Source: Pseudomonas duriflava (GTDB taxonomy: Bacteria; Pseudomonadota; Gammaproteobacteria; Pseudomonadales; Pseudomonadaceae). Taken from it: 64,000 bases of DNA. Below, piece by piece: positions 9,416-19,932 of the stretch. A model generated the notes under the pieces. The model did no database searches, had not been told where the DNA came from, and saw only the letters and a program-made list of their open reading frames with translations. Made by a program: the position numbers and the translations under genes. Location: the NCBI RefSeq assembly GCF_007830155.1, contig NZ_VLKY01000003.1:1-64000 (forward strand), in the 5' to 3' direction. Numbering within the stretch: position 1 is the stretch's first letter; each line of letters starts with the position of its first letter.

Positions 9416-9975
9416 GGCCTAGAAAACCACTTGGAACGTTTGCTCTCACTCAATGGTAGCGAAAGGACCCAGACACCTTAAGGTAATTGTAAGTACGCAT
9501 TACGTACTGCTCTGTGAAGCCTTTTATTATCCTAACGGCTTTCTTGCCTACTCAACCAACATAAAGTGCAAGCATGGAAACTTTTCCATGTTTCATGGTC
9601 CTGTTCCTCTTTATGTACAGGTCGTACTTTCCAGGCTTCGAATACTGCTTTTGCATTGGACGAAGCGAGTAGATTTTTCGTTAAGACATATACGCAGGCT
9701 CGGCTGTAAAAATTGATATTTTCAACCACGTCTATCTGGCCCAGGATGCCCTGTTTACTTACTGGTCATTCGAGTAGCTTTATAGCTGCTGGAATGTAGG
9801 TCGCCAGTTGCTATGTAGTCTTTATTTTTGAGTCATGGAAGGCCATGTCTCTGAACGTTTCGGGCCAAACTCTATAAGGCGTTTGACATGCAAGACGAGG
9901 CCTCTATAGTCGGCGCTCTTTGGCTTCATTTAGAAAGCGAAGGCATGAGCCGTTATAGACTCAAACCTGTAAAAA
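9416..9975. other. A+T-rich intergenic region before the O-polysaccharide cluster
   Basis: No credible gene. It holds small hairpins: AGTACG/CGTACT near 9490-9506 and CATGGAA/TTCCATG at 9573-9590. An 87-codon plus-strand ORF at 9453 has a poor start and non-coding composition. The GGTAGCG at 9454-9460 shares only seven bases with the ops/JUMPstart core. The region is visibly more A+T-rich than the aas gene before it. Confidence 0.5.
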
Positions 9976-10005
9976 TTGAGCCTGTTAAGTCAGATTACAT
10001 ATATT
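9976..10005 (+). promoter_or_regulatory. Candidate sigma-70 promoter for manC
   Basis: TTGAGC (9976-9981) and TATATT (10000-10005) are separated by 18 bases, ending 16 bases before the manC start codon. The short leader makes this a plausible but unproven promoter for the whole O-polysaccharide operon. Confidence 0.4.
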
Positions 10006-10021
10006 CAAGGTAACGTTTCGA

Positions 10022-11464
10022 ATGAAATTGATCCCAGTCATCATGGCCGGAGGCGTAGGCAGTCGCTTGTGGCCAGCCTCCCGTGAGGCCCATCCCAAGC
10101 CATTCATGCCTTTACCGGATGGTGAAAACCTTATTCGAAAGACTTTCAAGCGAGCTGCCAGTTTTGGTGATGTAGCTGAAATTCTTACGGTTACCAACCG
10201 AGAGTTGTACTTCAAAACTGAAGATGAATACCGACTGGTAGGTAAGCAAGTCCTGAACCAAGGTTTTATTTTAGAGCCCTTTGGCCGAAATACTGCTGCC
10301 GCCATTGCAGCCGCTGCTTTACGTACTCAGCGCGTCCACGGCTCCGAGGCGATTATGCTGGTATTGGCTGCGGATCACTTGATTACTGACGAGGCTGCTT
10401 TTGTAGGTGTCGTTAAACAGGCGAAGCAATTAGCTTCAGAAGGTTGGCTCGTCACATTCGGCATCAAGCCCCAATATGCCGAAACGGGTTATGGTTACAT
10501 TGAAGCGGATCAGAGTAGTCTCCTGGCAGGAGGCCTAAAAGTCACCCGTTTCGTTGAGAAGCCTGATCTGGCAACGGCTCAGGACTATATCGAAGCAGGA
10601 AATTATTTCTGGAACTCTGGCATGTTCTGCTTTGAGGTCGGAACCCTCATTGAAGAAATGCGTAGTTATATGCCTGATGTGGTCTCTCAGGTTGAGGCCA
10701 CACTCGAGCTGTCTCGTGTAGCCGAAAGCGCCCATCATTATAGCGTAACGCTTGAGGCGGATGCCTTTGCCAAGGTTCCTGAAATCTCTATTGATTATGC
10801 CCTTATGGAGCGTTCAGAAAAGGTTGTAACGATTCCGTGCGATATAGGTTGGAGCGATATCGGCTCTTGGAACGCCATGAGCGAATTAACCGCTGCAGAT
10901 GAGCAAGGGAACCGTTTCGAGGGCGAAGTGCTTGCGCACAAGGCAAGCAATAACTACGTGAATAGTCCTGAGCGATTGGCTGCTTTAGTAGGTGTACAGG
11001 ATCTGTTAGTAGTCGATACGCCTGATGCGTTTTTGATTGCTCATAAAGACCATGCCCAAGATGTTAAACAGATCGTCAGTCTGCTTAAAAGTACTGGCCA
11101 TGAGGCTCACTTATTACATCGTACCGTACATCGCCCATGGGGTTCATATACCACGCTAGAGGAAGGTGAACGCTTCAAGATCAAGCGAATCGTTGTTAAA
11201 CCGGGCGCTTCTTTATCTCTGCAGATGCATCACCACCGCAGTGAACACTGGATCGTAGTAACTGGGATGGCTCGTGTATTCAATGACGATCGTGAGTTCA
11301 TGCTTAACACCAACGAATCCACTTTTATCTCTGCCGGACATAAGCATCGTTTGGAAAACCCTGGCGTTATTGACTTGGTCATGATTGAAGTTCAGAGCGG
11401 GGATTATCTTGGTGAGGACGATATTGTTCGTTTCCAAGACATCTATGGTCGGGCAGACAGCTGA
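10022..11464 (+). CDS. manC: Mannose-1-phosphate guanylyltransferase / mannose-6-phosphate isomerase
   Basis: Bifunctional type II enzyme that isomerises fructose-6-P to mannose-6-P and makes GDP-mannose, the precursor of GDP-D-rhamnose. The 480-residue length and domain order fit ManC/WbpW/AlgA. An N-terminal nucleotidyltransferase carries GGVGSRLWP at residues 10-18 and FVEKPD. The C-terminal cupin isomerase domain carries HRPWGSYTTLEEG and the metal-binding QMHHHRSEHW. It heads the cluster that also holds wzm, wzt, gmd and rmd, so it probably serves the same role as wbpW. Other pseudomonad copies such as algA would be elsewhere. Confidence 0.95.
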   Translation: MKLIPVIMAGGVGSRLWPASREAHPKPFMPLPDGENLIRKTFKRAASFGDVAEILTVTNRELYFKTEDEYRLVGKQVLNQGFILEPFGRNTAAAIAAAALRTQRVHGSEAIMLVLAADHLITDEAAFVGVVKQAKQLASEGWLVTFGIKPQYAETGYGYIEADQSSLLAGGLKVTRFVEKPDLATAQDYIEAGNYFWNSGMFCFEVGTLIEEMRSYMPDVVSQVEATLELSRVAESAHHYSVTLEADAFAKVPEISIDYALMERSEKVVTIPCDIGWSDIGSWNAMSELTAADEQGNRFEGEVLAHKASNNYVNSPERLAALVGVQDLLVVDTPDAFLIAHKDHAQDVKQIVSLLKSTGHEAHLLHRTVHRPWGSYTTLEEGERFKIKRIVVKPGASLSLQMHHHRSEHWIVVTGMARVFNDDREFMLNTNESTFISAGHKHRLENPGVIDLVMIEVQSGDYLGEDDIVRFQDIYGRADS

Positions 11465-11487
11465 GATGGACTGATTGAAAACTGTTT

Positions 11488-11515
11488 CATGGGCGGCTTA
11501 CATCAGCTGCCCATG
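11488..11515 (+). other. Hairpin between manC and wzm
   Basis: CATGGGC (11488-11494) pairs with GCCCATG (11509-11515) and the stem continues inward for four more pairs with one G-T wobble. No T-run follows, so it may be a processing or attenuation element rather than a terminator. Confidence 0.4.
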
Positions 11516-11532
11516 ACTAGATAGAGGTAAAG

Positions 11533-12327
11533 ATGTTTGGTTTATTAAGAAGTCTTTGGTCTTATCGAGGTTTCGTCGTTTCTTCAATAAAAAACGAGCT
11601 TGTTACCCGATTTGCTCGTAGCCGCCTGGGTGGACTCTGGATGATTATTCATCCTTTAGCGCAAGTGGCCATTTACGCGGTGATCCTTTCCAATGTGCTG
11701 GCTGCCAAGCTGCCCGGTATCGAAAATAAATATGCCTACGCCATTTATCTCATGGCTGGTATATTGGCATGGAACCTGTTTTCAGAAATTATCGGTCGCT
11801 GCCTTACGGTTTTCATTGATCAAGGTAACTTGATGAAAAAAATGCGCTTTCCGCGCATTACGTTACCTGTGATCGTTATAGGCTCCTGCCTACTGAACAA
11901 TATTTTGTTGCTTGTCTCAATGTTGATGGTTTTTGCCATCCTTGGGCATATGCCAAGCGTAGAAATGCTCTGGCTGATCCCCTTAACTCTAATTGTAGTC
12001 GCTTTGGGTGTTGGTATTGGCCTCATTCTTGGGGTGCTGAATGTTTTTGTGCGCGATATAGGGCAAGTTGTACCTATCGTTTTGCAGGTAATGTTTTGGT
12101 TTACTCCTATCGTTTATCCCTTGAACATTATTCCAGATGAGTTGAAGGGCGCTATTGCTTCCAATCCCATGTATCCCGTCGTAACGGCTTATCATGACGT
12201 TCTCGTTTATTCCACGTCACCAGAACTGCAGCATGTAGTAATCACGGCTGCTATCTCTATTGGTCTTATGCTGCTCGGCTTATTCTTGTTCCGGCGCGCA
12301 GCTCCAGAAATGGTGGATGTATTGTGA
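11533..12327 (+). CDS. wzm: O-polysaccharide ABC transporter permease
   Basis: Membrane half of the ABC-2 exporter that moves undecaprenyl-linked polysaccharide across the inner membrane. The 264-residue protein has six hydrophobic helices and the N-terminal amphipathic segment typical of Wzm. The motif FARSRLGGLWMIIHPL near residues 26-41 is characteristic of the family. Its stop overlaps the wzt start by four bases (GTGA), the usual Wzm/Wzt coupling. Export of a fully polymerised chain is inferred from the Wzt with a C-terminal extension next door. Confidence 0.94.
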   Translation: MFGLLRSLWSYRGFVVSSIKNELVTRFARSRLGGLWMIIHPLAQVAIYAVILSNVLAAKLPGIENKYAYAIYLMAGILAWNLFSEIIGRCLTVFIDQGNLMKKMRFPRITLPVIVIGSCLLNNILLLVSMLMVFAILGHMPSVEMLWLIPLTLIVVALGVGIGLILGVLNVFVRDIGQVVPIVLQVMFWFTPIVYPLNIIPDELKGAIASNPMYPVVTAYHDVLVYSTSPELQHVVITAAISIGLMLLGLFLFRRAAPEMVDVL

Positions 12328-13541
12328 GCCTAATGACCGTTAATCGCTTGGGTAAGGCCTATCGCCGCTATAACTCTGAATGGCAGCGATTTGCTCGCTG
12401 GTTCGGCTTGCCAGTCAAGCCCAGCGAAGAGCACTGGGTACTGCGAAACATCGATTTCTCTATAGAGCCAGGCAAGGCAATTGGTATTGTCGGTCAAAAT
12501 GGTGCAGGCAAGTCCACACTACTGAAAATGATTACCGGTACATTGCAGCCTACGGAAGGCAGTGTTCAAGTGAATGGCCGCATTGCTGCAATTCTCGAGC
12601 TTGGCATGGGCTTTAACCCTGAGCTGACGGGGCGGCAAAACGCACTGCATGCCGCTGGCCTCATGGGTTACAGCGTAGAACAAATTCAACAAGCGATGCC
12701 TGATATTGAGGCGTTTGCAGAGATTGGTGAGTATTTCAACGAGCCGGTACGTACTTATTCTAGCGGTATGCAAATGCGTGTGGCATTTGCTGTTGCTACA
12801 GCATTCCGCCCGGAGATTTTAATTGTCGATGAGGCGCTCTCTGTAGGTGATGCCTACTTCCAGCATAAGAGCTTTGATCGCATCAAAGCTTTTCAGAAGG
12901 AGGGCACAACCCTTCTTATCGTTACTCATGATCGAAGCTCAATTCAGGCGCTATGCGATCGAGCGATTCTGCTTGAGGCAGGGGCCATTATTAAGGATGG
13001 CAAGCCTGAAGAAGTTATGGATTTTTATAATGCCATTATTGCCGAGAAGGAAAATTCTACAGTCACGATTCGTCAGATGGACGACGGTACGGTGCAAACC
13101 AGCTCCGGTTCCGGTGAGGCCAGTATCGTCTCGGTCACGCTACATAATGTCCGTGGTGAAATGATCGAGTTTGCTTCTGTAGGCGAGCCAGTAAGTCTGC
13201 GCGTTAAGATTGATATCAATCAGGATATTCCTGAGCTGGTAGTGGGTTACATGATTAAGGATCGATTAGGGCAGTCAGTTTTTGGTACAAATACGCATCA
13301 TCTTAGATGTGTTCTAAAAGACCTAAAGGCAGGAGAGTCGCCTCAGTACGACTTTAAGTTTCCAGCTAATTTGGGGGTTGGTTCGTTTTCGGTCGCAATT
13401 GCTTTGCATGCCAACGATACCCACCTTGTTTCCAATTACGAATGGCGTGATCTGGCACTAGTCTTCAATGTGATCAATGTTGCTAAGGATCAGTTTGTTG
13501 GGTTGACCTGGATTCCTCCACAGGTGGAGTACAGCCGATGA
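12324..13541 (+). CDS. wzt: O-polysaccharide ABC transporter ATPase with C-terminal carbohydrate-binding domain
   Basis: Energises export with Wzm. The ATPase domain has Walker A GQNGAGKS (57-64), a YSSGMQMR signature and Walker B ILIVDEA. Residues about 245-405 form the extra beta-rich domain found in Wzt proteins that recognise a chemically capped, non-reducing chain end before export (E. coli O8/O9a type). The GTG at 12324 overlaps the wzm stop; an ATG at 12333 is an alternative. The presence of this domain beside a methyltransferase gene suggests the exported chain carries a terminal methyl cap. Confidence 0.94.
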   Translation: MSLMTVNRLGKAYRRYNSEWQRFARWFGLPVKPSEEHWVLRNIDFSIEPGKAIGIVGQNGAGKSTLLKMITGTLQPTEGSVQVNGRIAAILELGMGFNPELTGRQNALHAAGLMGYSVEQIQQAMPDIEAFAEIGEYFNEPVRTYSSGMQMRVAFAVATAFRPEILIVDEALSVGDAYFQHKSFDRIKAFQKEGTTLLIVTHDRSSIQALCDRAILLEAGAIIKDGKPEEVMDFYNAIIAEKENSTVTIRQMDDGTVQTSSGSGEASIVSVTLHNVRGEMIEFASVGEPVSLRVKIDINQDIPELVVGYMIKDRLGQSVFGTNTHHLRCVLKDLKAGESPQYDFKFPANLGVGSFSVAIALHANDTHLVSNYEWRDLALVFNVINVAKDQFVGLTWIPPQVEYSR

Positions 13542-15112
13542 GTGGTTCTTTCTACCGGGCGTTCGAAGATCGTTACCGTGGCTCAAGAGAACTCATTAAG
13601 CATCGGCAAGAGGTCTACCTTCCATTCATCCAGCCGCTAAAGGAGCTCTATTCAGAATGCTCAGTGCTCGACATAGGGTGCGGGCGGGGCGAGTGGCTTG
13701 AACTGTTGATGGAAAGTGGTTTTCAGGCCAGGGGGATCGACCTTGATGAAGGGATGCTGGAAGCCTGTCATATATTAGAGCTGCCCGCAAAGCAAGGGGA
13801 GGCTTTGGCAACTCTGAAAGCCTTACCTGAAAACAGTCAGGCTGTTGTTTCAGGATTTCATATCGCCGAACACATTCCTTTTCCAATCTTGCAGGATATT
13901 TTTGCAGAAGTAGTCAGGGTGCTAAAGCCTGCGGGTTTGCTTATCCTTGAGACGCCTAACGCAGAAAACATTGTTGTAGGGACAAATAACTTTTATCTCG
14001 ACCCTACGCATGAACGTCCCATTCCCCATCTATTGCTTAGCTTCCTAGCGGAATACAGTGGGTTTGCGCGCACCAAGCTTTTGCGCTTGCAGGAAAACCT
14101 AGAAGAAGAACTTGGATCTATTGGGTTGAAAAGTGTCTTGACTGGTGTAAGCCAGGATTATGCCGTTATTGCTCAAAAGGCAGGCGAAGCGGAAAGCCTA
14201 AGCTTATTCGACCCTGTATTCGCAGAGGAGTATGGAGTTTCGCTGGATTTCCTAGCTCAGCAATACGATGTTCAAATTAAGGAAACGATTCAAAGTATCG
14301 AAGGCCGATTAGATGAAGGCTTGGAAAGAGATCTTTCGATACATGAGAAACTAAAACAGCTCCAAGATAACTCTAGTCGCTTAACTGAGGAAATACAGGC
14401 TAAGGTTAGCAGCAGTACTTTAAATGATCAGTTGATGCTCATAGAGAAACGTTTAGAGGAGGCTAGAGTTGTTAGTCAGCAGCTATTAAAAGAAACTAGA
14501 GCTGTTAATGAAGCACATCTGCATGAAATTAAAAATTTTAACAAGACCCTACAGTGCGAATTTAAAAACATAAATCAAAAAAACCAATTGCTTGAAGACA
14601 TGCAACAGCAATTGAATGCATCTCTTAGTAATGCCCATACTTGGTATTTAAGGGCAACTGCCTTAGAGGAGCAGGTTAAGGCTTTGCATGCTAGTACCTC
14701 ATGGCGTATTACTGCGCCTATGCGTCTTGCTACTCATGTGTCTCGTATGTTTGCTCGGGAACCTACTGTTGCAGTGCGTCAGGCAACATTAAAAGTCAAA
14801 ATTGCCGTATATCCATGGCTGCTAAAGGCTATGCGCAAAGTGGCGCGTAACCCTAAGTACAAGCATAAGGCGCTGGAAATTCTTCAACGCTATCCACGAA
14901 TTTATGCTCGATTATTAAATATTGCATATAAGGAAGGAATGGCTGGCAGCGCTGCTCCAGACATTCAATCCAATGTAGTAGCTCATCCTTATAATCCGAA
15001 TTCATTTATTCAGGGGACAGAGCCAGAACTTTCTGACCTCAGTTTGAGTGCCCAAAATTACTATCAGAATCTGAAAACCGCCATTCAGGCGCAGCATAAG
15101 GAGCCGCGCTAA
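13538..15112 (+). CDS. Methyltransferase with coiled coil, WbdD-like chain-terminating candidate
   Basis: A 524-residue protein. Residues 1-215 form a class I SAM-dependent methyltransferase with motif I LDIGCGRGEW (44-53). About 240-385 is a long, strongly charged coiled coil (LKQLQDNSSRLTEEIQAK onward). From STSWRITAPMR (386) there is a basic, amphipathic C-terminal region suited to membrane contact. This is the domain plan of WbdD, which caps the growing O-chain and measures its length with its coiled coil. No kinase domain is present, as in the O8-type enzyme, which only methylates. It overlaps wzt by four bases and the next gene by one. The specific target sugar is unknown. Confidence 0.85.
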   Translation: MSGSFYRAFEDRYRGSRELIKHRQEVYLPFIQPLKELYSECSVLDIGCGRGEWLELLMESGFQARGIDLDEGMLEACHILELPAKQGEALATLKALPENSQAVVSGFHIAEHIPFPILQDIFAEVVRVLKPAGLLILETPNAENIVVGTNNFYLDPTHERPIPHLLLSFLAEYSGFARTKLLRLQENLEEELGSIGLKSVLTGVSQDYAVIAQKAGEAESLSLFDPVFAEEYGVSLDFLAQQYDVQIKETIQSIEGRLDEGLERDLSIHEKLKQLQDNSSRLTEEIQAKVSSSTLNDQLMLIEKRLEEARVVSQQLLKETRAVNEAHLHEIKNFNKTLQCEFKNINQKNQLLEDMQQQLNASLSNAHTWYLRATALEEQVKALHASTSWRITAPMRLATHVSRMFAREPTVAVRQATLKVKIAVYPWLLKAMRKVARNPKYKHKALEILQRYPRIYARLLNIAYKEGMAGSAAPDIQSNVVAHPYNPNSFIQGTEPELSDLSLSAQNYYQNLKTAIQAQHKEPR

Positions 15113-17631
15113 TGCGTATTGTGCTTGATTTGCAGGGTGCACAGACTGAAAGCCGTTTCCGAGGTATCGGAAGGTATAGTCTATCGCTTGCTCTTGGTAT
15201 TGCCCGTAATCGAGGAGAGCATGAAATTTTTATATTGCTCAATGGTCAGTTTCCTGATGCCATAGAGCCGATACGAGCAGCTTTCGATGGTCTAATTCCT
15301 CAAGATAACATTCGCGTTTGGTATGGGCCTGCTCCGGTGGCAGAGTGTCTCCCTGGTAATGACTGGCGCCGGCAGGCAGCGGAATACATAAGAGAGGCGT
15401 ATATCGCTACGCTTCAGCCCGATGTTGTCCACATTAGTAGTTTGTTCGAAGGTACTGCCGATAACGCTGTTACGACTATCAGCGGGTATACTAAAGAAAT
15501 CCCGACACTGGTCACGTTGTATGACCTGATTCCCCTCATGAATGCCAAGGATTATCTTGATCCTCATCCAGTATTTAAAAAGTATTATTTAAATAAGATA
15601 GAAAGCCTGAAAAATGCGCAGGGCTGGCTTGGCATTTCCGAATCAGCTAGCCAAGAGGGTGTAAATATTATTGGTTTGCCTGCGGAGCGAGTGACTAATA
15701 TTTCTACGGCTGCTGATTCTATTTTTGTCCCCGCCAATTTAACTGCTGAAGAAGAATTTCTCCTGAGGGAGAAGTTTGCTGTTCAATCTCCTTTTGTTCT
15801 CTATACAGGCGGAGCGGATGCAAGAAAGAACTTAGAACGTATGATTCAGGCTTACGCTCAGCTTCCTGAAGCGCTTCGATCAGAACATCAATTAGTGCTG
15901 GCGGGCAAAATGCCCACTCAGATCATTGCAGGACTCAAAGCTCATGCCAGTAGCCTCGGCTTGCAAGAGGCCGAAATTGTCTTTACTGGTTATATCACTG
16001 ATAAAGAACTGATCGAGTTGTATAGCCTCTGCAAGACATTCATTTTTCCTTCTTGGCACGAAGGGTTTGGTCTGCCTGCGCTTGAGGCTATGTGCTGTGG
16101 TGCTTCTGTTATCGGTTCAAATACATCGAGTGTACCTGAGGTTATTGGCTGTCCAGAGGCATTATTCGATCCGCTTGATGTAGCAGACATAAAATCAAAA
16201 CTACACATAGTGTTGACCGATGAGGACTTTCGCAAAAAACTCATCGCTCATGGGAAAAAACAGTCCAAGAAGTTTTCTTGGGATCGAAGTGCTAAGCTGG
16301 CATTGCAGGCTTTCGAACAGGCAGTTAAGTCAGACTCTGTAAGCGTTGCTCGTGGAACAGCTGAAATCGTTTCGACCTTGCAGACAAGTATTGCTTCAAT
16401 TGGCGATGCTCTGCCGACATATGAAGATATCAAACAATGTGCATCGGCACTTGCCAAGAACTTTGAAATCAAAGTGAGCAAGCGCTTATTTATTGATATT
16501 TCACAGCTTGTGCATATCGACTCTAAAAGTGGCATTCAACGGGTTGTACGCAGCATCCTTAAGGAACTGCTGGAATCGCCCCCGGAGGGATTTATCAGCG
16601 AACCGGTATACGCCACTATGGATAGCCTAGGCTACCGATACGCTAGGGAGTTCATTGCAAAGTACTTTCCAGAGCATGCAAATACCGAGGAAATCAAGGA
16701 TAGCGCTATTGAATATAGCAATGGCGATATATTTCTAGGACTTGATCTTCAGCATCATGTGGTCATTCGACAACAAGCCGCTCATCAGGCGATGCGCAAT
16801 GCAGGAGTTAAAGTTTTTTTTGTCGTTTATGACTTGCTGCCAGTACTAATGCCTGAGGTCTTCAGAGACTTTATCGGCGATTTGCACAAGGATTGGCTCG
16901 CAGCGATATCGCGCAACGATGGTTTATTGTGCATCTCACAAGCAGTTGCTGATGATATGCGGCATTGGTTGGAAAAGAATCCAGTGGAACGCTATTGCCC
17001 GCTTCACATTGACTGGTTCCATTTGGGAGCGGATGTGGAAAATTCCATACCGACCAAGGGGCTCCCTGATGACGCGGCCGAAGTATTGGCCAAGCTGAAA
17101 GAATGCCCGACTTTCCTGTCCGTAGGCACAATCGAGCCGCGAAAAGGGCATGATCAGACCTTAAAAGCCTTTGATCTGCTTTGGCAGGAAGGTGTAGAAG
17201 CCAACCTTGTATTAGTAGGCCAAGCTGGGTGGAATGTTGATGAGCTTATCCATGACATTACACATCACAAGCTGTTAGGAAAAAGGCTGTTCTGGCTGAA
17301 AGGCATCAGCGATGAATATTTGGAAAAAATCTATCAGAACGCTACCTGTCTAGTGTTCAGCTCCAAAGGCGAAGGGTTTGGCCTGCCTCTGATCGAGGCG
17401 GCGCAATTTGGACTGCCCATTATTGCCAGGGATATTCCTGTTTTTAGAGAGATCGCAGAGGCTAACGCTCATTATTTTAAAGGAAGCAAAGCCGAAGATT
17501 TGAGTAAAGAGGTCAAGGCTTGGCTTGATTTAAGAAAGAGCGGCTTGCATCCATCGTCTAGCAATATGAAATGGCTGACCTGGAAGCAAAGTGCAGAGCA
17601 AATAAAAGCTAGGCTGACCGCAACGGCCTAA
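15112..17631 (+). CDS. Double-domain GT4 glycosyltransferase, WbdA-like
   Basis: An 839-residue cytoplasmic enzyme made of two GT-B/GT4 modules: residues about 1-415 and 455-839. The first has the EX7E motif EGFGLPALE near 316-324, the second EGFGLPLIE near 752-760. It begins MRIVLDLQGAQTESRFRGIGRY, a start shared with WbdA, the ~840-residue E. coli O8/O9 polymannosyltransferase with two active sites. Here GDP-D-rhamnose enzymes are encoded beside it, so it may polymerise D-rhamnose (or D-mannose) with two linkage types. The ATG overlaps the previous stop by one base. Donor specificity cannot be read from sequence. Confidence 0.88.
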   Translation: MRIVLDLQGAQTESRFRGIGRYSLSLALGIARNRGEHEIFILLNGQFPDAIEPIRAAFDGLIPQDNIRVWYGPAPVAECLPGNDWRRQAAEYIREAYIATLQPDVVHISSLFEGTADNAVTTISGYTKEIPTLVTLYDLIPLMNAKDYLDPHPVFKKYYLNKIESLKNAQGWLGISESASQEGVNIIGLPAERVTNISTAADSIFVPANLTAEEEFLLREKFAVQSPFVLYTGGADARKNLERMIQAYAQLPEALRSEHQLVLAGKMPTQIIAGLKAHASSLGLQEAEIVFTGYITDKELIELYSLCKTFIFPSWHEGFGLPALEAMCCGASVIGSNTSSVPEVIGCPEALFDPLDVADIKSKLHIVLTDEDFRKKLIAHGKKQSKKFSWDRSAKLALQAFEQAVKSDSVSVARGTAEIVSTLQTSIASIGDALPTYEDIKQCASALAKNFEIKVSKRLFIDISQLVHIDSKSGIQRVVRSILKELLESPPEGFISEPVYATMDSLGYRYAREFIAKYFPEHANTEEIKDSAIEYSNGDIFLGLDLQHHVVIRQQAAHQAMRNAGVKVFFVVYDLLPVLMPEVFRDFIGDLHKDWLAAISRNDGLLCISQAVADDMRHWLEKNPVERYCPLHIDWFHLGADVENSIPTKGLPDDAAEVLAKLKECPTFLSVGTIEPRKGHDQTLKAFDLLWQEGVEANLVLVGQAGWNVDELIHDITHHKLLGKRLFWLKGISDEYLEKIYQNATCLVFSSKGEGFGLPLIEAAQFGLPIIARDIPVFREIAEANAHYFKGSKAEDLSKEVKAWLDLRKSGLHPSSSNMKWLTWKQSAEQIKARLTATA

Positions 17632-18717
<1,086 letters not shown>

Positions 18718-18885
18718 TGAAAAGCAGAGAGGAGGAGCATGCTCTTCCTCGCCTCGTGCCGGGCTATCGATCGTTCTCTCTGGATAGAGTGGGTTGTTCA
18801 ATTAGGGCTGCCACTGTGTATCAGGCCCCTTATCAACCCGTCGGAACTCCACAATCTCCCTGATGGGAGCAAAGGTAATGTAACC

Positions 18886-19839
18886 ATGAAGCATGTCCTG
18901 TTGACGGGAGCGAATGGCTTTGTCGGCAAGGTACTCCAGACGCAGTTGCTGGCGGCGGGTTACCAGGTAACAGGAACGGTTTCGTCCATACCGGGTGACC
19001 AGGGTGACGTGGAATATCAGCAGCTGGATGTCCGTGACACCGAGGCGGTAGCTCGGCTGATTCAGAGTGTGCAACCTACCCACGTCATACACCTGGCAGC
19101 GGTTTCCCACGTGCCGACCAGCTTCAGCGATCCGCTCAGGACGTGGCAGACCAATGTTATCGGCAGCCTGAACCTGTTGGAAGCGCTCAAGCATCATGCT
19201 CCGAAAGCGTTCATCCTGTTTGCCAGCTCGTCTGAAGTGTATGGCGAAGCATTCAAAGTAGGCGAACCTTTGGATGAAGAGCAGCCCTGTCTGCCCATGA
19301 ATCCCTATGCGGCCAGCAAGCGAGCGGCCGAACTCGCCTTCATTCAATATTTCCGGCAGGGTCTCCGCGGTGTGATCGCCCGTCCGTTCAACCACATCGG
19401 GCCAGGGCAGTCACCCGACTTCGTCACAGCATCCTTTGCCAAGCAGATCGCCGAAATCGAGCAGGGCCTGCAGCCGCCTGTGCTGCGAGTCGGCAACCTT
19501 GAAGCATGCCGCGATTTTCTAGATGTACATGATGTCTGCTCAGCTTATTTGAGCCTGCTTTCGCTATCTACACAACCGTCCGGTCACTACATCTTCAATA
19601 TAGCTTCAGGGCGGGCTCGCCGAATCCGTGAGCTACTTGATGCGTTACTGGCCCAGAGTTTGGTCCAAATCAATGTGGAGCAGGATCCTGCGCGGCTGCG
19701 CCCGTCTGATATACCTTTTGCCGTAGGATGTAGTCAGCGGTTACAAGTCGAGACCGCATGGCAGCCTCGATTTTCGCTGCGCGAGACGCTCAACGAACTG
19801 TTGGAATATTGGCGTAGTCAGACCCGCGCTAGAGCATAG
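18886..19839 (+). CDS. rmd: GDP-6-deoxy-D-lyxo-4-hexulose reductase
   Basis: Reduces the Gmd product to GDP-D-rhamnose, the donor for D-rhamnan common polysaccharide antigen. The 317-residue extended SDR has TGANGFVGKVL at the N-terminus and the catalytic YAASK (Tyr141, Lys145). I chose ATG 18886, whose product begins MKHVLLTGANG as the fold requires; the upstream ATG at 18739 would add 49 residues without homology-like character and sits inside a palindrome. Gmd next door supports this assignment over other SDR epimerases, though GDP-fucose synthase-like relatives cannot be fully excluded. Confidence 0.88.
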   Translation: MKHVLLTGANGFVGKVLQTQLLAAGYQVTGTVSSIPGDQGDVEYQQLDVRDTEAVARLIQSVQPTHVIHLAAVSHVPTSFSDPLRTWQTNVIGSLNLLEALKHHAPKAFILFASSSEVYGEAFKVGEPLDEEQPCLPMNPYAASKRAAELAFIQYFRQGLRGVIARPFNHIGPGQSPDFVTASFAKQIAEIEQGLQPPVLRVGNLEACRDFLDVHDVCSAYLSLLSLSTQPSGHYIFNIASGRARRIRELLDALLAQSLVQINVEQDPARLRPSDIPFAVGCSQRLQVETAWQPRFSLRETLNELLEYWRSQTRARA

Positions 19840-19932
19840 CTTTAGGACCCTCTACATGATCTGTGCGCAAGCGCTGAGTCTTGGAGTCGTGACAGGGCTC
19901 GCCAGTAAACGTCTTATTTTCGTGAGATCGCC

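Noticed and set aside
9454..9460. GGTAGCG as an ops/JUMPstart element for the O-polysaccharide cluster
   Set aside because: Only seven core bases match and the surrounding JUMPstart sequence is absent; it lies about 560 bases before manC.
9453..9716. 87-codon plus-strand ORF upstream of manC
   Set aside because: No ribosome-binding site, low-complexity A+T-rich content and no domain features.
18739..18885. N-terminal extension of Rmd from the upstream ATG
   Set aside because: The added 49 residues do not fit the SDR fold start, and the ATG lies in a palindrome without a ribosome-binding site.
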